Below, piece after piece: positions 25,505 to 34,058 of a stretch of 64,000 nucleotides of DNA; position 1 is the stretch's first letter, and every line of letters begins with the position of its first letter. Source of the stretch: an uncultured Marinifilum sp. (GTDB lineage Bacteria > Bacteroidota > Bacteroidia > Bacteroidales > Marinifilaceae); the NCBI RefSeq assembly GCF_963677195.1, contig NZ_OY781918.1, forward strand, positions 2,344,923-2,408,922, in the 5' to 3' direction. The position numbers and the translations under genes are program-made. A model generated the notes under the pieces. The model made no database searches. It was not told the origin of the DNA and saw only the letters and a list, made by a program, of their open reading frames with translations.

Positions 25505-25545
25505 TGAAAATTATCATCTATCTTTGTGGAGGATAATCAATCAAT
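25505..25545 (+). promoter_or_regulatory. Divergent promoter/operator of the repressor region
   Basis: A -7 box TATCTTTG at 25520-25527 faces the plus-strand gene at 25558. It lies inside an inverted repeat ATTATC (25511-25516) / GATAAT (25533-25538), a likely operator for the neighbouring S24 repressor (inference). Confidence 0.5.
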
Positions 25546-25557
25546 AAAGTCAAAGAT

Positions 25558-25755
25558 ATGAAAAAAAACATAGAATTATTAAAACGACCATTAGCACCAA
25601 TTATGAGAGCAATGAAAATTGGAGATGTGGAAGAGTATCCTCGCTCTCAATATCGATCAATTAGCACCACAGCAAGCAACCTTACTATAGAAGAAGGAAA
25701 GAAGTTTTCTAAACGAACAAAAGGAAGTGTCGTGGAGGTTAAACGGATATTTTGA
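25558..25755 (+). CDS. Small basic protein divergent from the repressor
   Basis: A 65-residue basic protein, not recognised. It contains LKRPLAPIMRAMKIGDVEEYP and is rich in Lys/Arg and Ser/Thr. It is the first gene opposite the S24 repressor, the position of cro-like or early regulatory genes in temperate elements. The supposed regulatory role rests on that position only. The -7 box at 25520 is well placed for it. Confidence 0.55.
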   Translation: MKKNIELLKRPLAPIMRAMKIGDVEEYPRSQYRSISTTASNLTIEEGKKFSKRTKGSVVEVKRIF

Positions 25756-25815
25756 GAAATCTGAATGTTTAAAATTAAGTAGGAAAAGTAAAACGAATAT
25801 AATTAAGGTAGATAA

Positions 25816-26052
25816 ATGACTCAGAACGAAATAATAGAAGCACAATTGAAGGCATTAACCATTTTTGATGCCAATAATAAATGTTTAACCGTTGATGAAT
25901 GTGCTAAGTTTTTGCAAGTACATCCCAAAACAATAACCAACCGAATTAATTCAAAAAAGATCAATGCTCATTTTGTAGGTCGTATATGGCGAATCCCTAA
26001 AATGCAATTCATCCAGGAAATTATTGAAGAGATAAAAAGAACAGATTTCTAA
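25816..26052 (+). CDS. Excisionase-like helix-turn-helix protein
   Basis: A 78-residue protein with the excisionase/MerR-like winged-helix pattern: LTVDECAKFLQVHPKTITNRINSKKINAHFVGRIWRIPK, in which the HTH precedes the conserved G-x-x-W/Y-R-I/I wing. Such proteins direct excision or act as early regulators. It follows the small gene at 25558 by 60 bp and comes before the replication genes. Confidence 0.75.
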   Translation: MTQNEIIEAQLKALTIFDANNKCLTVDECAKFLQVHPKTITNRINSKKINAHFVGRIWRIPKMQFIQEIIEEIKRTDF

Positions 26053-26057
26053 AGACT

Positions 26058-26213
26058 ATGCAAAAACTTATAGACCAAAGCTTCCGAATAGTTTTCTTGA
26101 TTTTGGCCTTGCTGGCTTTCGTTTCTTTATTCCTTGGAGCTTATCACCAGATCGGAACATTGATTGTATGTCTACTGATGCAATCATTTTGTATAACACC
26201 TCAACTTAAATAA
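26058..26213 (+). CDS. Small membrane protein, 51 residues
   Basis: A frame from ATG 26058 to TAA 26213 encodes a 51-residue peptide with two adjacent hydrophobic stretches (IVFLILALLAFVSLFLGAY and IGTLIVCLLMQSF). It starts 5 bp after the HTH gene and ends 2 bp before the next gene, which supports real translation in the operon. Function unknown; small phage-type membrane proteins often sit here. Confidence 0.5.
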   Translation: MQKLIDQSFRIVFLILALLAFVSLFLGAYHQIGTLIVCLLMQSFCITPQLK

Positions 26214-26215
26214 AT

Positions 26216-26662
26216 ATGGCAGAACTGGCTTACTTTACAAAAATATCAATTGATGATTACACGGATATAGCTAATGGGAGGAAGACTTTCGTTGTTCTTA
26301 AGAATCATCATAATTATAAAATTGGAGAATTTCTGATTTTCGAAGAATATGACATGATAAAACAAGAGCTTACGGGGGCATCATGCAGAGATAGAATTAG
26401 CTCTATTTTAAAAGGAGGCCAGGCTGGAATAGAAAAAGGCTTTGTAGTGTTGGGTGTGAGTAAAGTTACGGAAAACACATTGTCTGAAAGAAGACGAAAA
26501 ACAATTGTAGATAATCTATATGAATACCACATGCAGAGTTTAGATCCTGCAATAACAGTAAATGAGGCGTTTAAAAAAGGAATAACGATTGGTTTAAATG
26601 AGTTGATTAAATATGGAAGAAGGTATTTATTTAGGTCGAAAAAAATAAAATCACGCAAATAA
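26216..26662 (+). CDS. DUF3850/ASCH-like protein
   Basis: A 148-residue protein. The pattern IANGRKTFVVLKNHHNYKIGEFLIFEEYD followed by a Ile/Leu-rich segment and GFVVLGVSKV fits the DUF3850 (ASCH/PUA-like) fold, a likely RNA- or nucleotide-binding module common in phages. The C-terminus is basic (GRRYLFRSKKIKSRK). It overlaps no neighbour but is packed between the small membrane gene (2 bp) and the replication gene (6 bp). Confidence 0.65.
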   Translation: MAELAYFTKISIDDYTDIANGRKTFVVLKNHHNYKIGEFLIFEEYDMIKQELTGASCRDRISSILKGGQAGIEKGFVVLGVSKVTENTLSERRRKTIVDNLYEYHMQSLDPAITVNEAFKKGITIGLNELIKYGRRYLFRSKKIKSRK

Positions 26663-26668
26663 AAAGGG

Positions 26669-28180
26669 ATGTTTGCCCCACTTTTCCAGAGTGCGGAAAT
26701 GTTTAATTTTTTCAAAGTTAAACAAATAAAAACGCAGGTATTATGGGTACGCATGCCGCACTTTTTTAAGAGTAAAAACTTTCACTCTCTCACCTCATTG
26801 ATTGACTACATAAACATACTATTAAAGGATTTTAATTATCAAACCTGGGTTTCTGATTCTCGCTTGGTGTTTGAGTATAAAATCTCTGATGAACTTGATA
26901 AATACGGTGATGTAATTCAGACAAGTAGCGAGATAGCGCACTATATGGGATTAGATTTTATTTATACTATTTCGGGTCAATGTTATGTGAAGGGCTCAAT
27001 TCACAGATTTTTTAATGCTGGTGGTAATAATGCAGATCGCTTTACATACACCAAATTAATTAAGGCCATTAATGAGTTAAAGGATTTTGGTATTGATCCA
27101 GAAAAAGCTTTTCTGAAAAGTTTCGAATTTGGTTTAAACCTTCCTGTAAAAGAAAAGAAACTTACTGCCAAAAGCTTTTATAATTCAATTATTTACAGAG
27201 TTGGAGATATTGAAAAATGTATGAGTAACGATGGAAACAGCTTAATAGGTAAACAGTTTACCACCGAAGATATGGCGGTAAAAAGCTATGATAAAAAACA
27301 GCAAGCGAAACTAAATAATACTAGCGAGATTGTTAGATACGAATTACGATTTAGAAGAATGAGACTTTTAAAACGCTTGGGAATTATAACTCTTTTTGAC
27401 CTTACTGATAAGAATAAGCTAATTGAACTGTTTGAAAAGAAACTTCTTAAATCGGTTGATGAAAGTATTCTGTTAGACTGGAAAGCTTTACCAAACACCA
27501 ACAAATTGCCTGATTATCAGAAAAGAAAGTTCCTGAATTTTCGCAATCCTAAATGGTGGAGAGAGCATACTATGACTGCAAAAATTCGTAATCGCCAAAA
27601 AGTAAACTTTGAGAAAATGATTTCGAAGTATGCTAAATACGATATAAAACAAATACTTAAACAAAAGATAAACAGTGAGTTTAGTGCAGTTATAGAATTG
27701 CAGGATTCACAAAGAAAGGAATTAACGCAGAAAAACAGGGGGATGTTTGCCGCATGTATTGTAAGCGGCAACCGTGCCGAGATAGCGGACACGGTTAAAA
27801 GAACATTTTGCTCTGTATGTGGAAAAGAGATTACCCATCAGAAAAAAAGTTCAAAATATTGTTCCGATAACAGAAAGTGTAGAGATAAAGCTTACAACCT
27901 AAAAGTATCCGAAAAGAAAAAAGCCAGACAAACAAAAAAGCAAAAAGAGATTCTAAACCTGATTAAAGATTTGGGAACCGAATTTAACCTGGTTAGAACC
28001 ACAAACCCTAATAGGAAAAAGAAAAAAGGAGTGCCAGGTAGAAAAACATCTATCATAGTCGACATAGGAGGGAAGAAAAGATATTTCCATGGAGTTGCAG
28101 CCCGATTCTTCCTGAAAGAATTTGAAAAGAAAACAGAACCACTAACCAACCAACATGAATATGAAACAGATTGTAATTGA
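26669..28180 (+). CDS. Filamentous-phage gpII-like replication initiator with C-terminal zinc ribbon
   Basis: About 503 residues. Residues 90-300 resemble the phage/plasmid replication protein II/X family of rolling-circle initiators (YVKGSIHRFFNAGGNNADRF, YTKLIKAINELKDFGIDPEKA, SEIVRYELRFRRMRLLKRLG). Around residues 370-395 is a zinc-ribbon-like CSVCGKEI...SKYCSDNRKCR. The C-terminus is very basic. The start is uncertain: ATG 26669, or the in-frame ATG at 26699 or 26753. This suggests that the element replicates by a rolling circle, like filamentous phages or small plasmids. No capsid or Zot genes were seen. Confidence 0.68.
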   Translation: MFAPLFQSAEMFNFFKVKQIKTQVLWVRMPHFFKSKNFHSLTSLIDYINILLKDFNYQTWVSDSRLVFEYKISDELDKYGDVIQTSSEIAHYMGLDFIYTISGQCYVKGSIHRFFNAGGNNADRFTYTKLIKAINELKDFGIDPEKAFLKSFEFGLNLPVKEKKLTAKSFYNSIIYRVGDIEKCMSNDGNSLIGKQFTTEDMAVKSYDKKQQAKLNNTSEIVRYELRFRRMRLLKRLGIITLFDLTDKNKLIELFEKKLLKSVDESILLDWKALPNTNKLPDYQKRKFLNFRNPKWWREHTMTAKIRNRQKVNFEKMISKYAKYDIKQILKQKINSEFSAVIELQDSQRKELTQKNRGMFAACIVSGNRAEIADTVKRTFCSVCGKEITHQKKSSKYCSDNRKCRDKAYNLKVSEKKKARQTKKQKEILNLIKDLGTEFNLVRTTNPNRKKKKGVPGRKTSIIVDIGGKKRYFHGVAARFFLKEFEKKTEPLTNQHEYETDCN

Positions 28181-28364
28181 AGCATTGAAAAGAATTATTG
28201 AAAGGAAAAGAACTGCAAACAAAAGTCCTGACCATGCAACTTACCTGGAGCTTAAAAATGAATTGGCCGAAGAGAGAGACCAGGCTCTTAGAGAACTTTG
28301 GCAAGAACAAAAAATTATATCAGGAAATACTCTTAATGATAAATTTATACAACTAAAAAAATGA
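28155..28364 (+). CDS. Small charged helical protein
   Basis: A 69-residue hydrophilic, helix-forming protein (EERDQALRELWQEQK), not recognised. Its start overlaps the replication gene by 26 bp (ATG 28155 or 28161), and its stop shares ATGA with the next gene, so it belongs to a translationally coupled set. Confidence 0.55.
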   Translation: MNMKQIVIEALKRIIERKRTANKSPDHATYLELKNELAEERDQALRELWQEQKIISGNTLNDKFIQLKK

Positions 28365-28507
28365 TAGTAATAACCAGAATATCCAATCATGAAGTTTGGG
28401 AGAAATGCCCAATATGTAATGCGACCTATGATTTAAGAACGGATAGTTACTGTACAATTTGTAAAGAACCCCCAAAATCAACTAGACCATGGAATACAGA
28501 ACAATGA
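28361..28507 (+). CDS. Small zinc-ribbon protein, 48 residues
   Basis: A 48-residue protein with two CxxC knuckles, CPIC and CTIC, spaced as in a zinc ribbon. Both ends overlap neighbours through ATGA (start ATG 28361 in the preceding stop, stop TGA 28505 in the following ATG), strong evidence for a real coupled gene. Confidence 0.6.
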   Translation: MIVITRISNHEVWEKCPICNATYDLRTDSYCTICKEPPKSTRPWNTEQ

Positions 28508-28689
28508 ATAGAAAAGAGCTTGCTGTGGAACTGGATATTTCTTATGCAACTCTTTATAGAAGAATGAAATTACTGAATCCAGAGTTTAGAAAGCAAATTG
28601 CAGGACACTCACTGCTTTTCGAAAATGAGGTAAAATACATTCACGAACAAATATCAGGATTAAAAAAATGGGAGTCGGGTTCAAAGTAG
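28504..28689 (+). CDS. Small helix-turn-helix protein
   Basis: About 61 residues from ATG 28504, with an HTH: NRKELAVELDISYATLYRRM, then LLFENEVKYIHEQI. The ATGA overlap with the zinc-ribbon gene favours 28504 over the upstream ATG 28489. It is a likely DNA-binding regulator of the element. The stop codon lies within the terminator stem. Confidence 0.65.
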   Translation: MNRKELAVELDISYATLYRRMKLLNPEFRKQIAGHSLLFENEVKYIHEQISGLKKWESGSK

Positions 28690-28720
28690 TATATGGAACA
28701 AATTTAACATACTACTTTTT
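28683..28720 (+). terminator. Terminator of the replication operon
   Basis: Arms AAAGTAGTAT / ATACTACTTT with a 16-nt loop followed by TTT; the stop codon of the HTH gene is inside the left arm. Confidence 0.7.
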
Positions 28721-29094
28721 TAAGGGAGTCGAACCCTCGGACAGGTAGGTTCAAAATAGGGTGTAACTTTAAACCGAACCCAAAAAGAGAAAAAAGTGGT
28801 ACAATTAAAGTATGCCTCTAATGAACCTACCATATGTTGGTTCATTAAATATGGATTGAGGAATTAAAATGTACCAAGATAATGGAACCACTTAAAATGA
28901 ACTGGTAAAAAATAATTCTTGGTTTGTAAATATATTTCAAATTAGCCTTACCCTAATGAATACACAATAAGAGTCAGAATTAATGCATTTAACCATGTTC
29001 AGATATGAGGACATGAGGGTATACGCTAAAATGATTACAATCAGAGAAAAAACAGAAATTTTATAATAAATCACTAACTAAAACTAAATTAAAA
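28721..29094. other. Gene-free region with inverted repeats, possible replication origin
   Basis: No gene seen. It contains a perfect 9-bp inverted repeat TAATGAACC / GGTTCATTA (28819-28847) and several GAACC/GGTTC repeats. Its position directly after the gpII-like gene would fit an origin, but no nick site can be recognised. Confidence 0.35.
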
Positions 29095-29766
29095 ATGGAA
29101 TGTAAAATTTGCGGAAAACCAATTGTAAACAAGAGACCCGATAGTAAATACTGTTCTACATCTTGCATCAACAAGGCAAAACGATTAAGAGCAAAAGAAA
29201 GAGAATTAAACGAACTGGATAATTCTGGTTTCGAAAATGAAATTGATTCCTACGAACATCAGCAAATAAATCAAAGTCTTTCCGATGAATTGCGAAAAGT
29301 AGAAAGAGAACACTTCGATTTTATTACTAACCTAAAAGGAGAATACGAGGAAAAAATCAAAATTTTAGAAGAGAAAAATCTAAAACAGGAATTCACGATA
29401 GTTAAGCTGAAAGATGAAATTAGCAAGCTAATAGATAAATATGCTATAGAGCTTGAAGAAGCCAGAACGAACACCACAAAAGAAACCGTTACAGCAATCA
29501 CAAAGATGCCTGCCATTCAATCGGTCTTAGGTGCTTTTGCAAATACTCTAATTCCTAAACCTACAAATGGCCTTGGCGAATTAGCAGATCAATACAATAC
29601 TCAGGAAAAACAAATTATTGGAGCCATTCGAAAAATGAAATCCAATGCACAGGGAAATTTGGTACAAATGCTTTATGTCCTCTTTTCAAAATCCAATGAA
29701 GAGCAGTTAAAAATATTCAACACTTTAAAAGCGTATATGATGCAATCAGAGGAAGATAATATTTAA
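29095..29766 (+). CDS. Zinc-finger/coiled-coil protein
   Basis: A 223-residue protein. The first 25 residues carry CKICGKPI...SKYCSTSCINKAKRLR, a CxxC-x13-CxxxC zinc finger very like the one in the gpII-like protein. Residues 60-140 are a long coiled coil (EEKIKILEEKNLKQEF). The C-terminal 80 residues are helical. The shared zinc finger suggests that both bind the same partner or DNA. Function unknown. Confidence 0.6.
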   Translation: MECKICGKPIVNKRPDSKYCSTSCINKAKRLRAKERELNELDNSGFENEIDSYEHQQINQSLSDELRKVEREHFDFITNLKGEYEEKIKILEEKNLKQEFTIVKLKDEISKLIDKYAIELEEARTNTTKETVTAITKMPAIQSVLGAFANTLIPKPTNGLGELADQYNTQEKQIIGAIRKMKSNAQGNLVQMLYVLFSKSNEEQLKIFNTLKAYMMQSEEDNI

Positions 29767-29928
29767 TCAAATCTCTGAAAACTTACACTTTTATTTATTA
29801 AGCCAATTGTTATTTTAGACTAAGGACAATTAAGACCTGAGACACTAATATATTGATTGGCTTTTTTAACCCTTATAGTGGGATAAGAGATCTAGTTAAG
29901 ATCGGGATGAAAACTAGTTAATATCTAG

Positions 29929-30079
29929 GTAAATACTTCTTAAACCCCCTTTAAAATAGTCCACTATTCCATTTATTCCCCTGTATTTCTTAATTTTCCT
30001 AGTAAAATAGCTATTCTTACGAAATAGATAAGCCTTGCTATCCGAAAGACAGTTTAAGTAGGATAAACGATCGAGATAG
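29929..30079. repeat. Dispersed intergenic module, copy 1
   Basis: The start (GTAAATACTTCTTAAACCCCCTTT) is a diverged form of copies 2 and 3. The end, GCTATCCGAAAGA...GTTTAAGTAGGATAAA, matches the end of copy 3 (31120-31150) closely. Gene-free. Confidence 0.6.
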
Positions 30080-30080
30080 A

Positions 30081-30196
30081 AGCGAGATAGGTGATCGGGA
30101 TAGGAACTAGATGAGATTTGGATAAATACCCCTTAAATCCCTTTCATAATGGCTCTATTTATAGGTTTTACTCTCTGTAAAGGCTTATTTGTAGGA
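30081..30196. repeat. Dispersed intergenic module, copy 2
   Basis: Contains GGATAAATACCCCTTAAATC, then CTCTATTTATAGG and CTCTGTAAAGGCTTATTT, matching copy 3. It is preceded by short near-repeats of GATCG(A/G)GATAG. It lies directly before the gene at 30242. Confidence 0.65.
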
Positions 30197-30241
30197 ACTT
30201 GAACTATTTTGTACCTTACCCCTTTAACCCAAACAATATAT

Positions 30242-30511
30242 ATGTTAGTACAATTAAAGAATGATATGCTAAAGATTAAGCATATTAAAGATGTTATCAT
30301 CAAAGATCATAACAAAGGAACTAAAGGGACATTTTTGTATATCTATCCAGAAAAAAGTGCAATATGCATTGAAACAGCTATAGAAATTAAAAAAGTTATG
30401 GATAGCTTTTGCAGTAAAAATAACTTTCATCATCTGAGTTCAATTCAGAGTTTCGAAAGAGAAGAAATTCCATCAAAACTCGGAGTATTCATTTATTTAG
30501 CAGGGAAATAA
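30242..30511 (+). CDS. Hypothetical protein
   Basis: About 89 residues from ATG 30242 (a TTG 33 bp upstream is less likely). Not recognised; mixed alpha/beta character with no signal or membrane segment. It lies 4 bp before the next gene, forming a two-gene unit flanked by repeat modules. Confidence 0.5.
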   Translation: MLVQLKNDMLKIKHIKDVIIKDHNKGTKGTFLYIYPEKSAICIETAIEIKKVMDSFCSKNNFHHLSSIQSFEREEIPSKLGVFIYLAGK

Positions 30512-30515
30512 TAAA

Positions 30516-31025
30516 ATGGATGTGGAATTGACAAAGGAACAATCAATAAAAGCAGATCGCCTTATTGAAAAATTAATCGAAACAAAGAATCAAGCGAATG
30601 GAAGTGTTGCATATGAATTATTTGATTCTTCAGACGAAGCAATAGCTGTGTGTAAGTATTTAGTAAAAATAGGAGTGGTTGAAATAGTACTTCCAACAGA
30701 TCAAGACCCTATATGTATTATTCGTGCAACCGATAAAGCATCTAATTTTATAAAAAGTGGTGGAATAACTAAAATGATAATTGATCAGAAAACCGAAAAA
30801 CAAAAAAAATATGCAAGAGAAAGTATATCTGATGAGATATTGACTCTAGACTTAAGACAAAAAAGATTTGATAGTAAGATTGGACGAAAAATTATTGTTG
30901 CTAGTTTTATAATTGTTTTTTTGAGTTTTCTAATTTCAATTATAACAGTTCATTTCACCAAGACTGAGTCTGGAGATAAAATACAACAAAAAGAGCGAGA
31001 TGAAATCGGGATAAACACCCCTTAA
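30516..31025 (+). CDS. Hypothetical protein with C-terminal membrane anchor
   Basis: A 169-residue protein. A soluble part (residues 1-120) is followed by one strong membrane helix (IIVASFIIVFLSFLISIITV) and a short tail. The last residues (EIGINTP) and the stop are encoded by repeat copy 3, so the C-terminus may have been replaced when the repeat arrived. It is paired with the gene at 30242. Function unknown. Confidence 0.5.
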   Translation: MDVELTKEQSIKADRLIEKLIETKNQANGSVAYELFDSSDEAIAVCKYLVKIGVVEIVLPTDQDPICIIRATDKASNFIKSGGITKMIIDQKTEKQKKYARESISDEILTLDLRQKRFDSKIGRKIIVASFIIVFLSFLISIITVHFTKTESGDKIQQKERDEIGINTP

Positions 31026-31164
31026 ATCCCCTTTATAGTAACTCTATTTATAGGCTTCATTCTCTGTAAGGGCTTATTTTCCTAGAAAAATGAAAATTTC
31101 CGCCAAATTGATTTGTTTTGCTATCTGAAAGATCGTTTAAGTAGGATAAATAATCGAGATAACG
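30994..31164. repeat. Dispersed intergenic module, copy 3
   Basis: The longest copy: GGATAAACACCCCTTAAATC, CTCTATTTATAGG, CTCTGTAAGGGCTTATTT, then GCTATCTGAAAGATCGTTTA and AGTAGGATAAA. It overlaps the 3' end of the gene at 30516. The remaining spacer to 31357 is AT-rich without a gene. Confidence 0.65.
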
Positions 31165-31357
31165 ACTTCTTTAAAATGTAATTTTCCGTATTGAAAAATT
31201 GACAGGTTTGACAGTATGAATCTTAATTAAGAAATGATAGTTTTACTTAGTTTATGTCCAAAAAGTGTAGCAAAAACAGTTTTACAATAGAATAAAACGA
31301 TATTTGCTACTTGACAGAAAATAATTAAAGTTCATATTTTAATAAATACCCAAGATT

Positions 31358-32044
31358 ATGAAGAGAAATATTTTTTTATTGTTCTTTTTACTTTCAATTA
31401 TATTGAATGGTAATTCACAAAATTATAATTTACCGCTAGATTCAACAGGAAATGTGGTTTTTCGAGAAGTTGTTAATTGTAATATCTCAAAAAACACCTT
31501 ATACCCTAATGCCCAAGAATGGATTGCAAAAACATTCGGCGATTATAAAAAGGTGATTCAATTTGAAGATGAAGCAAATGGTAAATTAATTTTAAAAGGA
31601 ACATGTGATGTAAAGCATTTCGTAGAAGCACATATAGCTGGAATGCATATAATCAACAGAGAAAGTATTCAATTTACTTTAACAATCGAATGTAAAGAGA
31701 ATAAATATAGATACACAATGGACAATATTGTTGTTATCTTAAAAAATGATGGCCAGAATTTCGAGAGTTCAATTTTTAAACGAATAAACAATGTCAAATC
31801 ATCACAAGATAGAATTGAGAGTCTTAGTCAAGAATTGGTAAATTTTAAAAAGCTTGATACATCCTCACTTAAAAGGAAACAGCTAAAAGAGCATCAAAAT
31901 AATATAACCAAAATCGAGCAACGAATTAAATCTATGTTGTCTGGTATAAATAGTAATACTGATTTTATAAACTCCGAATTGGAAGCAATCAATTCTATTA
32001 TTCCATCTCTTAAAAATGCAATGTCAAAAATTGACAATTTCTAA
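31358..32044 (+). CDS. Exported DUF4468-like protein
   Basis: A 228-residue protein with a signal peptide (RNIFLLFFLLSIILNGNSQ). The next ~100 residues follow the DUF4468 pattern with its TBP-like fold: LPLDSTGNVVFREVVNCNIS, LYPNAQEWIAKTFGDYK, and a later GKLILKGTC. The C-terminal half is a coiled-coil-like extension. Periplasmic or lipid-facing; function unknown. It lies 19 bp before the RES-domain gene and is probably co-transcribed with it. Confidence 0.7.
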   Translation: MKRNIFLLFFLLSIILNGNSQNYNLPLDSTGNVVFREVVNCNISKNTLYPNAQEWIAKTFGDYKKVIQFEDEANGKLILKGTCDVKHFVEAHIAGMHIINRESIQFTLTIECKENKYRYTMDNIVVILKNDGQNFESSIFKRINNVKSSQDRIESLSQELVNFKKLDTSSLKRKQLKEHQNNITKIEQRIKSMLSGINSNTDFINSELEAINSIIPSLKNAMSKIDNF

Positions 32045-32063
32045 TAACGAAGTACAATATTGA

Positions 32064-33431
32064 ATGAAAAATGATCTAATTTGGTTTCTAAGTGAAGAAT
32101 TTCAATTTGAATTGAAAGAGAAAGCACGAAAAAATTCGGGAGTACGTTTTGAAAGAGTTCTATTTGTATATAGTAAACTTTTTTTAGCTGAATTCAGCAA
32201 GCTTGAATCAAGTGATATTGTAGATCCATTAAAAGATTGCAATTTACGTGACACAACGAACCTGTACAACTGGGCTGATTCAGTCTTTGCTGAATTAAAA
32301 AAGCACCTCGATGATTTTCAAAATCTCTTTGAATCATTACTATATACCTATAAGTTATTTCTTAAAGGCAAGCACTTTCATGCCACTCTGCATCTTTTCG
32401 ATATTCTTGAAGAGCATAGTATTGTTGATTTTATGGAGCCTCATGAATTAGGATTGTTTTATAAAGGACGTACGCCTAAGGTAGATGATAATATTCAGTC
32501 TCCTGAATTCTATTATCACATTCCTTACGATATGAGATATCTTGTCGGTAACCAGAGATTCAGCTTCTCTGGGCAACCAATGCTGTATTTAGGATCTTCA
32601 ATATTAGATGTTCTTTGTGAATTAAGAAAAGATATTAACTCGTATAAAGAGTTACCAATTGCTTCGTTTGCCTTCGATTCGATAAGTAATGAGCAAGATA
32701 ATCATACTCATCCTCCTTTTAAGATATATGATATCACCAATCAAATCAATAAGCTTTTGTATGAAAAGTTAGCTCGTCTTGAACAACATGAATTTAGTGA
32801 TACTGCTAATTATATAGCTAATGAAGCATTGAGTGATTCTGTTAAGATTTTTAAGAAATTCATCCTGATGCACATTTGCACATTTAGAAGAACAAAAGAA
32901 GATAGTGCATTTGTTGAAGAATATGTAATTGCACAGCTACTTACAGAGGCTCTAAGAATCAACAATTATCATGGGATCAAATTTCCATCAACCCGGTTTA
33001 ACGATCTGAAAATAAAATCTTACATGTTCTCTTATTCTCCTGCAAAAGAGAATCTTGCTTTATTTACGAAATATTCAGAGAGTGAAAAATATGATAAAGA
33101 ATTATTAGAGCGCTTTATAATACAGCCACTAGACAAAAACATTGCTTGTGAGTCGATTGAATTTTATAAAGAACGAATAGATGAGCTCTTACATACTATT
33201 TCTCTCAAAAGTATGATCTTTTATAATAATGATATTTCAAATCAATTTGAAAAGGCTTGTAGTAGTTTGTTAAAAATGTATAAATGGGAATTTGTATCTA
33301 AAGTGAATGATGAATATTATCACAAGCTACCATTTTCAAAACTTGAATTAAAAGCTCAGGTAGATTACCTAGAGCACATTCTACATAAGCTATTGGAATT
33401 TGAAAATAAAATAATTATTAATAATATTTGA
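32064..33431 (+). CDS. RES-domain protein, possible NAD-degrading effector
   Basis: A 455-residue protein. Residues 140-320 contain a RES-type pattern: LFYKGRTPK, YYHIPYDMRYLVGNQRFSFSG, PMLYLGSSILDVLCEL, i.e. the conserved Arg, the HIP/RFS block and the Tyr/Ser/Glu block. Residues 1-130 and 340-455 are extra helical regions not found in small RES toxins. RES proteins cleave NAD+; standalone large forms occur in mobile islands. No Xre-type antitoxin gene is adjacent. An abortive-infection role is an inference. Confidence 0.6.
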   Translation: MKNDLIWFLSEEFQFELKEKARKNSGVRFERVLFVYSKLFLAEFSKLESSDIVDPLKDCNLRDTTNLYNWADSVFAELKKHLDDFQNLFESLLYTYKLFLKGKHFHATLHLFDILEEHSIVDFMEPHELGLFYKGRTPKVDDNIQSPEFYYHIPYDMRYLVGNQRFSFSGQPMLYLGSSILDVLCELRKDINSYKELPIASFAFDSISNEQDNHTHPPFKIYDITNQINKLLYEKLARLEQHEFSDTANYIANEALSDSVKIFKKFILMHICTFRRTKEDSAFVEEYVIAQLLTEALRINNYHGIKFPSTRFNDLKIKSYMFSYSPAKENLALFTKYSESEKYDKELLERFIIQPLDKNIACESIEFYKERIDELLHTISLKSMIFYNNDISNQFEKACSSLLKMYKWEFVSKVNDEYYHKLPFSKLELKAQVDYLEHILHKLLEFENKIIINNI

Positions 33432-34058
33432 CATAACAAAATCCCTAAAAGCAAAATCCTTACTAACATCATTGATTAGGATAGATACTATGTTGAGAAT
33501 ATGGAAATTACAAGGGGGGGGACAAATAAGGGTATGTTCACCTAAGAAAAATCCAACAAAGCGCTAATAGTCAGAAGATTGAAAGTTTTAAAATGGGTTC
33601 TGGTGGGGTCACAAGTGATTGAAGCTGATATTGTTATCGGCTTTTTTTGTGTAGTCTTGTTCAGACTTCCCTCAATGCAGTTGTTTTCTACATAAAAAAT
33701 AAAAAAGCAATATAAGGCTTTTTTAATGCGGTTAACGAATTAAATAAGTTTACTAAATATGATTTGTTGATTTTATTTAAAATCCCTTAAAACGCTCTAA
33801 GGATTGCTCTGTGTCTTTGTGATAATCCAGCTATCAAGAACACTTACATATAAAGATGTAAATCAATAATAATCTTCTGATCCCAATATAGTTCATAAAC
33901 AATATTTTAATTTTATAGGTGTTGAATGTCAAGAATATGACTTTTCGCTGACGTTAAATACTTATTAGGAGATTAAGTGTTATTTTTGAAAGTAGAGGTT
34001 GATTAAACAAACCTTTTTATGAATGTATATGAATTGCTCAAATTAATAAAAATAACAT
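33432..34058. other. Gene-free region with GTTCTGGTGGGG motif and terminator hairpin
   Basis: No gene. At 33597-33608 is GTTCTGGTGGGG, followed by a terminator-like hairpin AAGCTGATA-ttgt-TATCGGCTT and a T-run (33622-33648). The motif recurs at 37608 and 42888. Confidence 0.5.

Noticed and set aside
28721..31164. CRISPR array
   Set aside because: The repeats are three diverged long modules plus short degenerate repeats, not regular repeat-spacer units; no cas genes were seen.
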